Assembly: GCF_001314225.1 (NCBI RefSeq) | Contig: NZ_CP012697.1 | Location: 3,534,001 to 3,598,000 of the forward strand | Direction of reading: 5' to 3' | Length of the DNA: 64,000 nt | Source of the DNA: Microbacterium sp. No. 7 | GTDB lineage: Bacteria > Actinomycetota > Actinomycetes > Actinomycetales > Microbacteriaceae | Shown here: positions 1-7,628 of the stretch, in pieces | Layout of the letters: each line of letters begins with the position of its first letter | Numbering within the stretch: the stretch's first letter is position 1 | Notes under the pieces: model-generated | What the model saw: only the letters and a program-made list of their open reading frames with translations | Databases searched by the model: none | What the model was told of the DNA's origin: nothing | Program-made: the position numbers and the translations under genes

Positions 1-281
1 TGGCCGAGTACGTCTGTCAGAGGATCTCCGACCTCGGATCGCAGGAGTCCGCGGTCGACGTGCTGCGCCGTGATCACGCCTTCCGGCAGTTCCTGCAACT
101 GTCCAAGCCGGAGTGGGCGGCACTGGTGCGGCTTCTGGTCGGGTCCAAACCGACCACGGCATCGCCGGCCCGGCCGGGACTGCTGGTGCGCGTGCTGTCC
201 GGGGAGAGCCTCGCCGAGCTGCTCGCCGACGAGCGTCTGCGGGACCTGGCCAGGCAGACCCTGCCCGGGAGCAGGCCGTGA
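1..281 (+). CDS. C-terminal part of an unrecognised ICE protein (cut by window start)
   Basis: An open frame enters from the left edge (first full codon at position 3) and stops at 279-281. About 92 residues are visible. They are helical-looking and leucine/alanine rich with no motif I recognise. The stop codon overlaps the GTG start of the parB-like gene in a GTGA arrangement, so the two are translationally coupled. A ParA-type partner would be usual upstream of parB, but the visible tail is too short and undiagnostic to say so. Confidence 0.5.
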   Translation, partial: AEYVCQRISDLGSQESAVDVLRRDHAFRQFLQLSKPEWAALVRLLVGSKPTTASPARPGLLVRVLSGESLAELLADERLRDLARQTLPGSRP

Positions 282-1318
282 CCGGTACCGAGTTCGTCGA
301 AGTTCCCCCGGCCCAGATCGTGCGCGGGTACCAGGCACGCCACGATCTGGGGGATCTCACCGGGCTGTGCGCCTCGATCCGCGAACGAGGCATCCTCGAG
401 CCGCTCACGATCACCTCCGACTTCGTCCTGGTGTTCGGCGCCCGCCGGCTGGCCGCCGCCACGACCCTCGGCCACCAGAGCGTGCCCTGCTGGATCGCGC
501 GGGGGGTCTCCGACAAGCTCAGCCACATCCTCGCCGTGAAGGAATCGTTCGAACACCGCAAAGAACTCACCCCGACCGAGCAGGCCGAGCTGTACGCCGA
601 GCTGCGTGCGCTCGGCGCCGCCGAGGCCCGGATCCGGCAAACAGCGACCCGGTTCGGCGCGCTCCCCACCGTCGGCGGTGGTGGCGATTCGCCACCACCG
701 CGCCGTGGCAAGGCACGCGAACAGGCGGCGCGGGCGATCACCGGACGCAACTCCTACCATCAGCACGAACAAGTGCTCGAGCTGCAGTCGCTGGCCACCA
801 ACGAGAGCACCCCGGACTGGTTGCGCGATCAAGCCCAGCAGGCGCTGATCGAGATCGACCGGCATCGCAAGGTGCACGGTCCCTACCTTGAGGTGCGCCG
901 TGCACAAGCCGGGCACGCGCTGCGCGTCCTCGCTTCCGACCCGACCGCGCCACCGCCGGTGCGCGCCGAAGCCAACACCGTGCGGCAGTCCCTGCAGCCG
1001 AAGACCAAGGCGCTGTCAGCGGCGGCCAGCACCATCCGCCGTTTGGAGCGCCGTCAAAGGGCCGGGTGGGCAGATGTGGACCCCGACGCCCGCTCCCTGT
1101 TCGCCAGGGAACGCCTGCTCGCCCTCGTCGACGACCACAGTGCCCGGCTGGAACGGATCGACGCAGCCCTGGTCGCCGCGGTGCTGACCGCGGAGGACCG
1201 CCGACGGGTGGCCGCGTTCGGTGACCAGGTGGCTGCGTTCACCACGGCTATCCTCACCAGCCCCGGTCCCCTACCCTCCGACACGGTGGCGGCGGGACAG
1301 GACGCGGCCGCCAGTTGA
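278..1318 (+). CDS. ParB-like nuclease/partition-domain protein of the ICE
   Basis: This 346-residue protein has an N-terminal ParB/Srx-type fold. Residues about 10-75 carry the pattern of a short beta strand, a helix with 'SIRERGILEPLTI', and the 'FGARRLAAATTLG' box that corresponds to the G-x-RR motif of ParB proteins. The rest is helical, Arg/Ala rich and less conserved. GTG at 278 is chosen because it overlaps the upstream stop and puts the ParB box near the N-terminus; an earlier ATG at 113 in the same frame would overlap the upstream gene extensively. ParB-family proteins bind DNA for partition or act as regulators of mobile elements. Its place at the head of the transfer block suggests element maintenance or regulation (inference). 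Confidence 0.75.
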   Translation: MTGTEFVEVPPAQIVRGYQARHDLGDLTGLCASIRERGILEPLTITSDFVLVFGARRLAAATTLGHQSVPCWIARGVSDKLSHILAVKESFEHRKELTPTEQAELYAELRALGAAEARIRQTATRFGALPTVGGGGDSPPPRRGKAREQAARAITGRNSYHQHEQVLELQSLATNESTPDWLRDQAQQALIEIDRHRKVHGPYLEVRRAQAGHALRVLASDPTAPPPVRAEANTVRQSLQPKTKALSAAASTIRRLERRQRAGWADVDPDARSLFARERLLALVDDHSARLERIDAALVAAVLTAEDRRRVAAFGDQVAAFTTAILTSPGPLPSDTVAAGQDAAAS

Positions 1319-1378
1319 ACTGCCAGTCTGGGCCGGAGTCACCGTTCCTGCCGGGATCGCCGCGACCACCTGACGGGT

Positions 1379-2017
1379 ATGACTCCTCAGCACAGGGTGG
1401 GCGCGACGCGCCGACGACGCCGCCCCGTCGTGCTCGCAGTTGTCGCGGTGGCCGTGGCAGGGCTGCTGGCCGCGACCATCGTCGGTGTGTACGGTCTGGG
1501 GTTTCGCACCTCGACCCTTCCCGCAGAGCGTCCCTCCCCGGCCGCCGCGAGCCCGGTCGCCGCGGCGTCGCCCGCCGACCGTCTGGCAGTCAGGGTGGCC
1601 GAAGCGCTGTTCGGCTGGGACACCACCATGGACAGTGAGCCGGGCGATGCCGTTCAGCGGCTGATGGCCGTGGCCGACCCGCCCGTGGAGGAGGCTGCCG
1701 GGCTGGAGCGGGACCTGGCCTACTACCTGCCCACGGCGGACGCGTGGGCTCAATTGCGCGAGTACGGCACCCGCCAGGAGCTGATCGTGCAACGGGTCTT
1801 CCCGCCCACGACGTGGAGTGCGGTCGACACGTCGATCCTCCCTCAGGGCATTCATGCGCGCACGGTGGAAGGCATCCGCGTGCGACACGGCCACACGTTC
1901 GGCGCCGACATCCGCACCGAGCACCCGGTGTCCTTCACCATCTTCCTGACCTGCCCGCCCGACGGAGGGCGCTGCGTCGCCCTCCGCGTCTCCCGGCTGA
2001 ACGACCCGCTGCCCTGA
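1379..2017 (+). CDS. VirB8/TcpC-like conjugation membrane protein
   Basis: The product has 212 residues: a short Arg-rich cytoplasmic tail (1-16), one transmembrane helix (about 17-40), an Ala/Pro linker, and an extracellular domain of about 150 residues. The domain ends in a pattern of beta strands ('HARTVEGIRVRHGHTFGADI', 'PVSFTIFLTCP'). That layout is typical of VirB8/TcpC-type NTF2-fold proteins of Gram-positive type IV secretion systems. It is the first gene of the transfer run and lies 8 nt from the next gene. The assignment rests on architecture and neighbours, since the family has low sequence identity. Confidence 0.55.
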   Translation: MTPQHRVGATRRRRRPVVLAVVAVAVAGLLAATIVGVYGLGFRTSTLPAERPSPAAASPVAAASPADRLAVRVAEALFGWDTTMDSEPGDAVQRLMAVADPPVEEAAGLERDLAYYLPTADAWAQLREYGTRQELIVQRVFPPTTWSAVDTSILPQGIHARTVEGIRVRHGHTFGADIRTEHPVSFTIFLTCPPDGGRCVALRVSRLNDPLP

Positions 2018-2025
2018 GGGGCGTG

Positions 2026-3165
2026 ATGAAGAAGATCCTCGCCGGCCTGCTCGCCGCGGTGCTGCTGCTCCCCGGCGTGACCCTGACCGCGGTCGCCACG
2101 GTGGTCGCGGTGTCCCTCGCCGGCTGCGCGCCCGGGCCTGGCCCCGGCGCGCTCGCCACAGACGCCCCCGTCCTGCCGAATGCGCGCACCTGGGTGCGGG
2201 TCGCGGCGGCGGCCTGCGCCGACATCCCCGAGGCATGGTTCGCCGCGGTGATGGCCCAGGAATCCAACTTCGATCCGGACGCGTACGCCGACGATATCAA
2301 CGGCGGCACCTGGGGGCTGTTCCAGATCAACAGCAGCGTCTGGACGGCAACGTACGGGGCGCCGTGGAGTGCGGACCGCAACGGCAACGGCACCTGGGAC
2401 GTGCGGGAGCCGCTGATCCACGCCGGGACCGGCGCACGATACCTGTGCGACCTGCTCCGCCAAGTGCGGCAACTCCGGGACACACACCCCGATTGGCCGG
2501 CGGCGACCCAACTCACCGAGCTGGAAGCGCTCGCTCTCGCTCACAACGCCGGCCCTGGCGCACTGGAATGGTGGCCCGAGGTCAGCGCCACGGTACGCGC
2601 CTATGTGCGCACCGTCACCGACCGAGCAATGGAGTGGACAGCGCAACCTGCGCCCGGCTCCGCCTCCCCGGACTCAACGATCCCCGAGACCACCCGGGTG
2701 GTGATGCCGCTCGAGGAGGGCAGCTTCACGCACAGCAGCCCATACGGGTGGCGCACCGACCCGTTCACCGGCGAGCGACGGTTTCACGCCGGCAGCGATA
2801 TGGCCGCCGCCGAAGGCAACCCGATCGTCGCGATCGCCGACGGGATCGTCCGGCACGCCGGGTACCTGGCCGGATGGAACAACATCATCATCATCGAGCA
2901 CACCATCGGAGGTCAGCGGGTTGCGAGCGTCTACCTGCACATGTGGGACTGGGGCATCCACGTCCGATCCGGCGAGCATGTACGCGCCGGAGATCACATC
3001 GCCGACGTTGGCGACGAGGGCCGGTCGAAAGGCGCGCACCTGCACCTCGAGATCCGGCCGGACGGATGGCCGTCCGACACGGTGGACCCCATCCCGTGGC
3101 TGGCCGCGCATGGCGCGGTGTCCCACGCAGCGGCCCCGTCCCGGGGGACGCGATGCGGGTCGTGA
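2026..3165 (+). CDS. Bifunctional cell-wall hydrolase: lytic transglycosylase plus M23 endopeptidase
   Basis: This is the VirB1-type wall-opening enzyme of the conjugation machine. The 379-residue protein starts with a hydrophobic signal or anchor (residues 4-34). A transglycosylase domain follows (about 50-195), with the catalytic Glu in 'AQESNFDPDAYA' and the 'GLFQIN' box. An M23 zinc-peptidase domain comes next (about 230-355), with metal ligands visible in 'FHAGSDMA' and 'HLHLEI'. The two activities would cut the glycan and the peptide crosslinks respectively. ATG 2026 is preferred; a GTG one codon earlier (2023) is equally possible. The end overlaps the next gene by 13 nt. Confidence 0.85.
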   Translation: MKKILAGLLAAVLLLPGVTLTAVATVVAVSLAGCAPGPGPGALATDAPVLPNARTWVRVAAAACADIPEAWFAAVMAQESNFDPDAYADDINGGTWGLFQINSSVWTATYGAPWSADRNGNGTWDVREPLIHAGTGARYLCDLLRQVRQLRDTHPDWPAATQLTELEALALAHNAGPGALEWWPEVSATVRAYVRTVTDRAMEWTAQPAPGSASPDSTIPETTRVVMPLEEGSFTHSSPYGWRTDPFTGERRFHAGSDMAAAEGNPIVAIADGIVRHAGYLAGWNNIIIIEHTIGGQRVASVYLHMWDWGIHVRSGEHVRAGDHIADVGDEGRSKGAHLHLEIRPDGWPSDTVDPIPWLAAHGAVSHAAAPSRGTRCGS

Positions 3166-3452
3166 CTCCTGCGGTGCGGCATCCCGTCAACGTCTACCCC
3201 GATCTGGGGGCACTCGGCGGCCGGGGCGCGCTGCTCGATGTCGCCGGTGCGCTGCTCACCATCGTCCTGGTGGCGTCCTGCCTCATGCTGGTCATCTGCG
3301 CGGCCGGATGGGGGCTGACCCACTGGGCTGGGAACGTGCGCGGCGCGATGCGAGCCAGGACCGGAGTGCTGATCAGCGTCGGCGCGGCCGCGTTGGCCGG
3401 CGCGACGAACACGTGGGTGAACTACCTGCTCGCGGTAGGCGCCTCTTTCTGA
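3153..3452 (+). CDS. Small VirB2-like (DUF6112-type) membrane protein, copy 1
   Basis: A 99-residue protein with two predicted membrane helices (about 31-57 and 73-95). It shares a clear pattern with the protein encoded at 4475-4786: an 'LTIVLV' helix, 'LVICAAGWGL', a basic loop ending in an R-x-KTGVL/RTGVL box, and a second helix ending 'VG'. Two-helix proteins of this size take the pilin/VirB2-like position in actinobacterial conjugation loci. It overlaps the end of the wall hydrolase gene. Confidence 0.6.
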   Translation: MRVVTPAVRHPVNVYPDLGALGGRGALLDVAGALLTIVLVASCLMLVICAAGWGLTHWAGNVRGAMRARTGVLISVGAAALAGATNTWVNYLLAVGASF

Positions 3453-3641
3453 GGGCAAACCCGCGGCCGCCGATGCCCTGGCGTGGCGCTCGAAAACGCG
3501 CGCGATGTCATGCCCACCCGGACCCGACTGAAGTCTTGAGATATTGCTCGGCTGGTTCGAAGAGGTTCAGTAGTACGCGCGGTGCGACGAAGCGCACACC
3601 GCCGACCGCCAGTCTGAGCAGGTCCGGCTGTTTCTGGTTGA

Positions 3642-3929
3642 TCAGCCGAGCTCGGGGGCGTCACGGCGCGTGTGCACCACTCGGAGAATCAGGATGTCGT
3701 CTCCGTCAAGGCGGTAGAAGACGCCGTACGGAAACTGGCGCATCCGCGCGCGTCTGACGCCAGGGAACCCGTCGACCGGGGGCGCCCCCTTCGGGAACGT
3801 GATCAGCCGATCTACGACGCGGTCGAGCTGGTCGAGAAGCTGACTCTCGAGACCTTCGCCGATTGCACGGTAGTGGTCTCGAGCCTCAGTCAGATCGCGG
3901 ACCGCGAGATCGGTGAGCCGGACCGTCAC
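3642..3929 (-). CDS. RelE/ParE-family toxin
   Basis: This 95-residue protein has the plasmid-stabilisation toxin fold: 'LTDLAVRDLTEARDHYRAI' at the start, an Arg-rich middle ('GVRRARMRQFPYGVFYRL') and the C-terminal strand 'ILILRVVHTRRD'. ParE toxins inhibit DNA gyrase and RelE toxins cleave mRNA; the sequence alone does not say which. The GTG start overlaps the antitoxin stop (GTGA). It is encoded against the transfer genes and probably serves to stabilise the ICE. Confidence 0.85.
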   Translation of the reverse strand: MTVRLTDLAVRDLTEARDHYRAIGEGLESQLLDQLDRVVDRLITFPKGAPPVDGFPGVRRARMRQFPYGVFYRLDGDDILILRVVHTRRDAPELG

Positions 3930-4180
3930 CGCTCGGCGCGCAAGTCAGCGCGAACGCGGTCCCAGTCGCGAATCCGCTGAGGATTCTGCGCAACCTCATC
4001 GAGCGCAGCGATGAGCAACTGCCGCTCATCATCGCTTGGCATGTAGACGGCCTCACCGAAGTGCGTCCGCAAGGCCTCCTGGATAACCTCCGACCGGGTA
4101 CGATGCTCAACCGCCCGGGCACGCTCCACGATCTCGAATAGCTCCTCCGGCAGCGTGACCGCTACTTTGCGAACAGCCAT
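3926..4180 (-). CDS. Ribbon-helix-helix antitoxin
   Basis: This 84-residue antitoxin has an N-terminal RHH DNA-binding segment ('VRKVAVTLPEELFEIVERA', then 'RTRSEVIQEALRTHF') and a charged C-terminal tail that would wrap the toxin. ATG 4180 is chosen because the RHH strand begins directly after it; the open frame upstream is just GC-rich sequence. It precedes and overlaps the toxin gene. It probably represses its own operon through the palindrome just upstream. Confidence 0.85.
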   Translation of the reverse strand: MAVRKVAVTLPEELFEIVERARAVEHRTRSEVIQEALRTHFGEAVYMPSDDERQLLIAALDEVAQNPQRIRDWDRVRADLRAER

Positions 4181-4201
4181 CAGCCCCTCCAAACCCTTGC
4201 C

Positions 4202-4220
4202 GGTATGACAAAAGCATACC
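4202..4220 (-). promoter_or_regulatory. Palindrome upstream of the toxin-antitoxin operon, candidate operator
   Basis: A 6-bp inverted repeat, GGTATG and CATACC with a 7-bp spacer, lies 21 bp before the antitoxin start. RHH antitoxins generally bind such short palindromes at their own promoter. On the coding strand the palindrome contains TATGCT, a plausible -10 box. The remaining roughly 250 bp up to 4474 show no gene. Confidence 0.45.
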
Positions 4221-4474
4221 GCCCGGTCCCGGCGTGGGGCCACCTCGCGGACGACTCCCCGCGGCAACGAGCCCGGTGAGGACGCTCGCGCGTCCGAAGA
4301 TGGGGCACTGTGCCGGTGCAGGCCCAGATCGCGGATCCCGGCACCGAAGAGGACAAGCAGACCTCCGGCTCGAGCCTGCGGTGCGCTCGCCCGTCCTGTT
4401 GAGGGGACGAGCATCCCCACCGTGCTTGTGGGACGCGTTCGCGTCTGAGTCTTGTCGTCTCCGAAAGGGTCACG

Positions 4475-4786
4475 GTGTTGCCTGATCTGCTGCAGGTCCT
4501 GCTGGCTGTTCCCGCCGATATCGGCGTCACTCCAAATGACAGCGGCCTGCCGGGCATCGCCCAGCTGCGCACGATCGTGGGGGCGGTCATGACGATCGGG
4601 CTCGTGCTGTCCGTGCTCGCATTGATCTGCGCGGCGATCGTGTGGGGGCTCGGCTCGTTCAGCTCCAACCCGCATCTGGCGGCGCGGGGCAAGACGGGGG
4701 TTCTCGTCGCCTGCATCGCGGCACTGGTGACCGGCGCGTCGGTGACGTTCGTCACTTTCGCGTGGAACGTCGGCCAGGCGATCTGA
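4475..4786 (+). CDS. Small VirB2-like (DUF6112-type) membrane protein, copy 2
   Basis: This 103-residue protein has two membrane helices (about 35-60 and 74-98) joined by a loop with 'LAARGKTGVL'. It is a paralogue of the protein at 3153-3452. The GTG start has a good ribosome site (GAAAGGG, 5 nt away). In actinobacterial ICEs this protein precedes the VirB6-like gene, as it does here, and probably forms part of the membrane channel. Confidence 0.65.
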   Translation: MLPDLLQVLLAVPADIGVTPNDSGLPGIAQLRTIVGAVMTIGLVLSVLALICAAIVWGLGSFSSNPHLAARGKTGVLVACIAALVTGASVTFVTFAWNVGQAI

Positions 4787-4809
4787 CCGGAATGGGATTG
4801 GTCTGACGG

Positions 4810-6117
4810 ATGTCAGTGTGCGATGCCCCCCTCATCTCCTCCGTGTGCGATGCGGCCGCAGCGACGGCCGGCGCGGTCGGCGGTTCGGTGGTCGAGGGCA
4901 CGTTCGCGTGGGTGGCCGCTGCCACCGGCGCAGCGGCGGCGTGGATGTTCGAAGCGGTGTGGGTGCTGTTCGAGACCACGACGCTGGTCGATGTCACCGC
5001 ACCGCACTACGTCCGCATCTACAACATCCTGTTCGGCATCGCCGTGCTGGTGATGATCATCTTCTTCCTGTTCCAACTGATCACCGGGATGGTGCGCAGA
5101 GAGCCCGGAGCGCTGGTTCGTGCCGCGTTGGGTTTGGCGCGATCCGTGCTGGGAAGCTTCCTGGTGCTGACGCTAACGGCGACCCTGCTGGAGATCGTCG
5201 ACCAGCTGACCATCGGGATCATTCAGGCCAGCGGCCACACCGTCGAGGAGATGGGGGGACGCATCGCGCTGCTGCTGGCAGGGCTCGGCGCGCTGAGCCT
5301 CCCGGCGCCGGGCGCGGCGATCATCGTGACCATCTTCCTGGCCTCGATGGCGGTTGCCGCTGCGGGGATCGTGTGGTTCTCGCTGCTGATCCGCAAGTGC
5401 CTGCTGCTGGTGGCGATCGTCCTGGCGCCGCTGGCGCTGTCTGGCGGAGCGTGGGAGTTCACCCGCGGATGGGTGTCGAAGTGGGCGCTGCTGGTGGTCG
5501 CGCTGATTTTCTCCAAGCTCGTGATGGCGGTCGTGTTCCTGATAGCGGTGGGACAGATGAGCGCGCCGATCGATCTGGATCTGGCATCGCTGGCGGAGCC
5601 GGTCTCGGGGATCGTGTTGATGCTGATCGCCGGGTTCGCGCCCTACCTGGTCTACAAACTGGTCTCTTTCGTCGGCTTCGACTTGTACGCGGCCACCTCC
5701 ACCGAGCAGGAGGCGAAGCAGGCGGTGAACCGGCCCATCCCGATCCCGCACCTGCCGCAGAGCCTCCCGCCTCGCGGATCTGGCGGGTCCCCCGCGCCGA
5801 CACCGGCCCCTGCCGCCTCGGCGGAGGGGACAGCTGCCGCGGGGGTGGGGACCCCGGCGGCAGGAGCCGGGGCGGCACAGGGCGGCGGTTCCGGGGCGGC
5901 GGCGCCCGCGACCGGCAGCACGGGAGCGGCTGGCGGTGCGGGCGCGGCAGTTCCGGTGGCCGCAGGCGTGGTCGCGGCGGTCGAGGTGGCGCGTGCCACC
6001 GCGGGGGCGGGCCGCGCCGTAGGCGCGACGGTCGGGGCGGACGTGACCGGTCACGCCGATGCTGCGACTCGACCGTCAGGCGCCGTTCCGCCGCGGGAGG
6101 GGGTCAGCGGTGGGTAG
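4810..6117 (+). CDS. TrbL/VirB6-like polytopic conjugation channel protein
   Basis: A 435-residue protein with about six to eight membrane helices between residues 30 and 300 (for example 'FGIAVLVMIIFFLFQLI', 'AAIIVTIFLASMAVAAAGI', 'ALLVVALIFSKLVMAVVFLI'). A cytoplasmic tail of about 130 residues follows, built almost only of Gly, Ala, Pro and Thr. The tail runs 'GAGAAQGGGSGAAAPATG' and similar low-complexity sequence. Multi-helix VirB6/TrbL proteins form the inner channel of type IV secretion systems. It follows the VirB2-like gene by 23 nt and precedes the SCO6880-type gene. Confidence 0.75.
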   Translation: MSVCDAPLISSVCDAAAATAGAVGGSVVEGTFAWVAAATGAAAAWMFEAVWVLFETTTLVDVTAPHYVRIYNILFGIAVLVMIIFFLFQLITGMVRREPGALVRAALGLARSVLGSFLVLTLTATLLEIVDQLTIGIIQASGHTVEEMGGRIALLLAGLGALSLPAPGAAIIVTIFLASMAVAAAGIVWFSLLIRKCLLLVAIVLAPLALSGGAWEFTRGWVSKWALLVVALIFSKLVMAVVFLIAVGQMSAPIDLDLASLAEPVSGIVLMLIAGFAPYLVYKLVSFVGFDLYAATSTEQEAKQAVNRPIPIPHLPQSLPPRGSGGSPAPTPAPAASAEGTAAAGVGTPAAGAGAAQGGGSGAAAPATGSTGAAGGAGAAVPVAAGVVAAVEVARATAGAGRAVGATVGADVTGHADAATRPSGAVPPREGVSGG

Positions 6118-6135
6118 TCGGCAGGAGCGACGCCG

Positions 6136-7584
6136 ATGAGCGACGAGACTCCGGGGCTGTCCCCGGTGAGCATGTCTCGGCTGCGGCGGCGCAGCGTCAT
6201 CCTCGGGCTGTCGGCCGGTCAGGTCGCCGTGTTGGCCACGAGCGGGACGGTGCTGCTGATCGCGCTCTACATCGCCGGCAGTATCGGCGTCGCCTGGACA
6301 TCACCGGCCTGGGCGCTCGGGCTGGCTCTCGCCTACACGCCTGTCGCGGGGCAGCCCGCCGTCGAGTGGGCGCCGGTGGTGTCCCATTGGGCGCTACGAC
6401 GGGCCGCCGGGCAGACCCGGTTCCGCCGGCAGGCCACCCCGCCCCACCGAGCGGGTCAGCTGGCGCTGCCCGGAGACGCCGCCCGACTGCGGCACCTTCA
6501 GGATCCGGTGACCGGGTGTGCGATGGTCCACGACCCGTACGAGTCGACGCTGACCGCGACACTGCTCGTCTCGTATCCGAGCTTTGCGCTGCTGGACCCC
6601 GCAGATCAGGAGCGGCGGGTGCACGGATGGGGCCGAGTGCTCGCCGGCTGCTGCCGCTCGCCGCGCATCGCCCGTCTGCAGGTGATGGAGCGGACCGTGC
6701 CCGACACCGGGTCCGGGCTTGCCGCATGGTGGGCCGAGCACGGCATCGACGACGGCTCCTGGGTCGCCGGCGTGTACCGGGATCTGGTCGCCGACGCCGG
6801 CCCGGCCGGCGAACGACACGTCACCACGATCTCACTGTCGGTGAACCTTCGCGCCGCGGCCCGGTCGATCCGAGCCGCCGGCGGCGGGATGCGAGGGGCA
6901 GCGGCCGTGCTGCGGCAGGAGATGTCGGCGCTCTCCACCGCATTGCGGGTCGCTGACCTGCAGCCGGGACCATGGTGCACTCCGGGCGAGGTCGCCGAGA
7001 TCATCCGCACCGCGTACGACCCGGCAGCGGCCGCGACCCTGGATCAGCATCCCCTCGGGCGCGACCTGGCCACGGCCGGGCCGCTCGCAATCGACGAGGA
7101 GTGGGACCACTTCCGCAGCGACTCGGCCTTCCATGCCGTCTACTGGATCTCGGAGTGGCCCCGCGCACATACCTACCCCGGGTTCCTGAGCCCACTGATC
7201 CTCACCAGCGGGGTTCGGCGCAGCTTCACACTTCTAGTCGACCCGGTCCCCGCGCACATCGCTGCACGACAAATCCGCAAGCGCAAGACCGGACACCTCG
7301 CCGACGCCGCCCAGCGCGCCCGCATCGGGCAGATCGAAGACGCCGGCGCCGCCGCCGAGTACGCCGACACCCTGCAGCAGGAGGCGGAACTCATCCAGGG
7401 ACACGGGGCGCTGCGCTACACCGGCCTGGTCGCCGTCTCCGGCCCTACACCGCAGGATCTCGAGGCCGCCTGTGCCGTGATCGAGCAGGCCGCATTGCAG
7501 TCCTCCTGCGAGCTGCGCCGACTCGTCGGACAGCAGGCGCAGGCATTCACCGCCGCCGCTTTGCCCTTCTGCCGTGGCCTCTAG
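6136..7584 (+). CDS. SCO6880-family type IV secretion protein
   Basis: The 482-residue product matches the layout of SCO6880-family proteins found in nearly every actinobacterial ICE. A short basic N-terminus is followed by two close membrane helices (about 28-50 and 54-72), a 'GQTRFRRQ' linker, then a long soluble domain. The soluble part resembles the N-terminal portion of VirB4 proteins. The VirB4-like ATPase that follows lacks that part, so the two genes probably supply the two halves of one functional unit (inference). Confidence 0.75.
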   Translation: MSDETPGLSPVSMSRLRRRSVILGLSAGQVAVLATSGTVLLIALYIAGSIGVAWTSPAWALGLALAYTPVAGQPAVEWAPVVSHWALRRAAGQTRFRRQATPPHRAGQLALPGDAARLRHLQDPVTGCAMVHDPYESTLTATLLVSYPSFALLDPADQERRVHGWGRVLAGCCRSPRIARLQVMERTVPDTGSGLAAWWAEHGIDDGSWVAGVYRDLVADAGPAGERHVTTISLSVNLRAAARSIRAAGGGMRGAAAVLRQEMSALSTALRVADLQPGPWCTPGEVAEIIRTAYDPAAAATLDQHPLGRDLATAGPLAIDEEWDHFRSDSAFHAVYWISEWPRAHTYPGFLSPLILTSGVRRSFTLLVDPVPAHIAARQIRKRKTGHLADAAQRARIGQIEDAGAAAEYADTLQQEAELIQGHGALRYTGLVAVSGPTPQDLEAACAVIEQAALQSSCELRRLVGQQAQAFTAAALPFCRGL

Positions 7585-7628
7585 AAGCACACCGACCGCG
7601 GCTCCCCTCCTGCGATGAAAGGCGACAC

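Noticed and set aside
3642..4180. Toxin-antitoxin pair as an abortive phage-defence system
   Set aside because: ParE/RHH pairs on ICEs are usually stability modules, and nothing nearby points to defence.
4234..4485. Small plus-strand open frame between the antitoxin and the VirB2-like gene
   Set aside because: No ribosome site, no recognisable sequence, and it overlaps the promoter and ribosome site region of the next gene.
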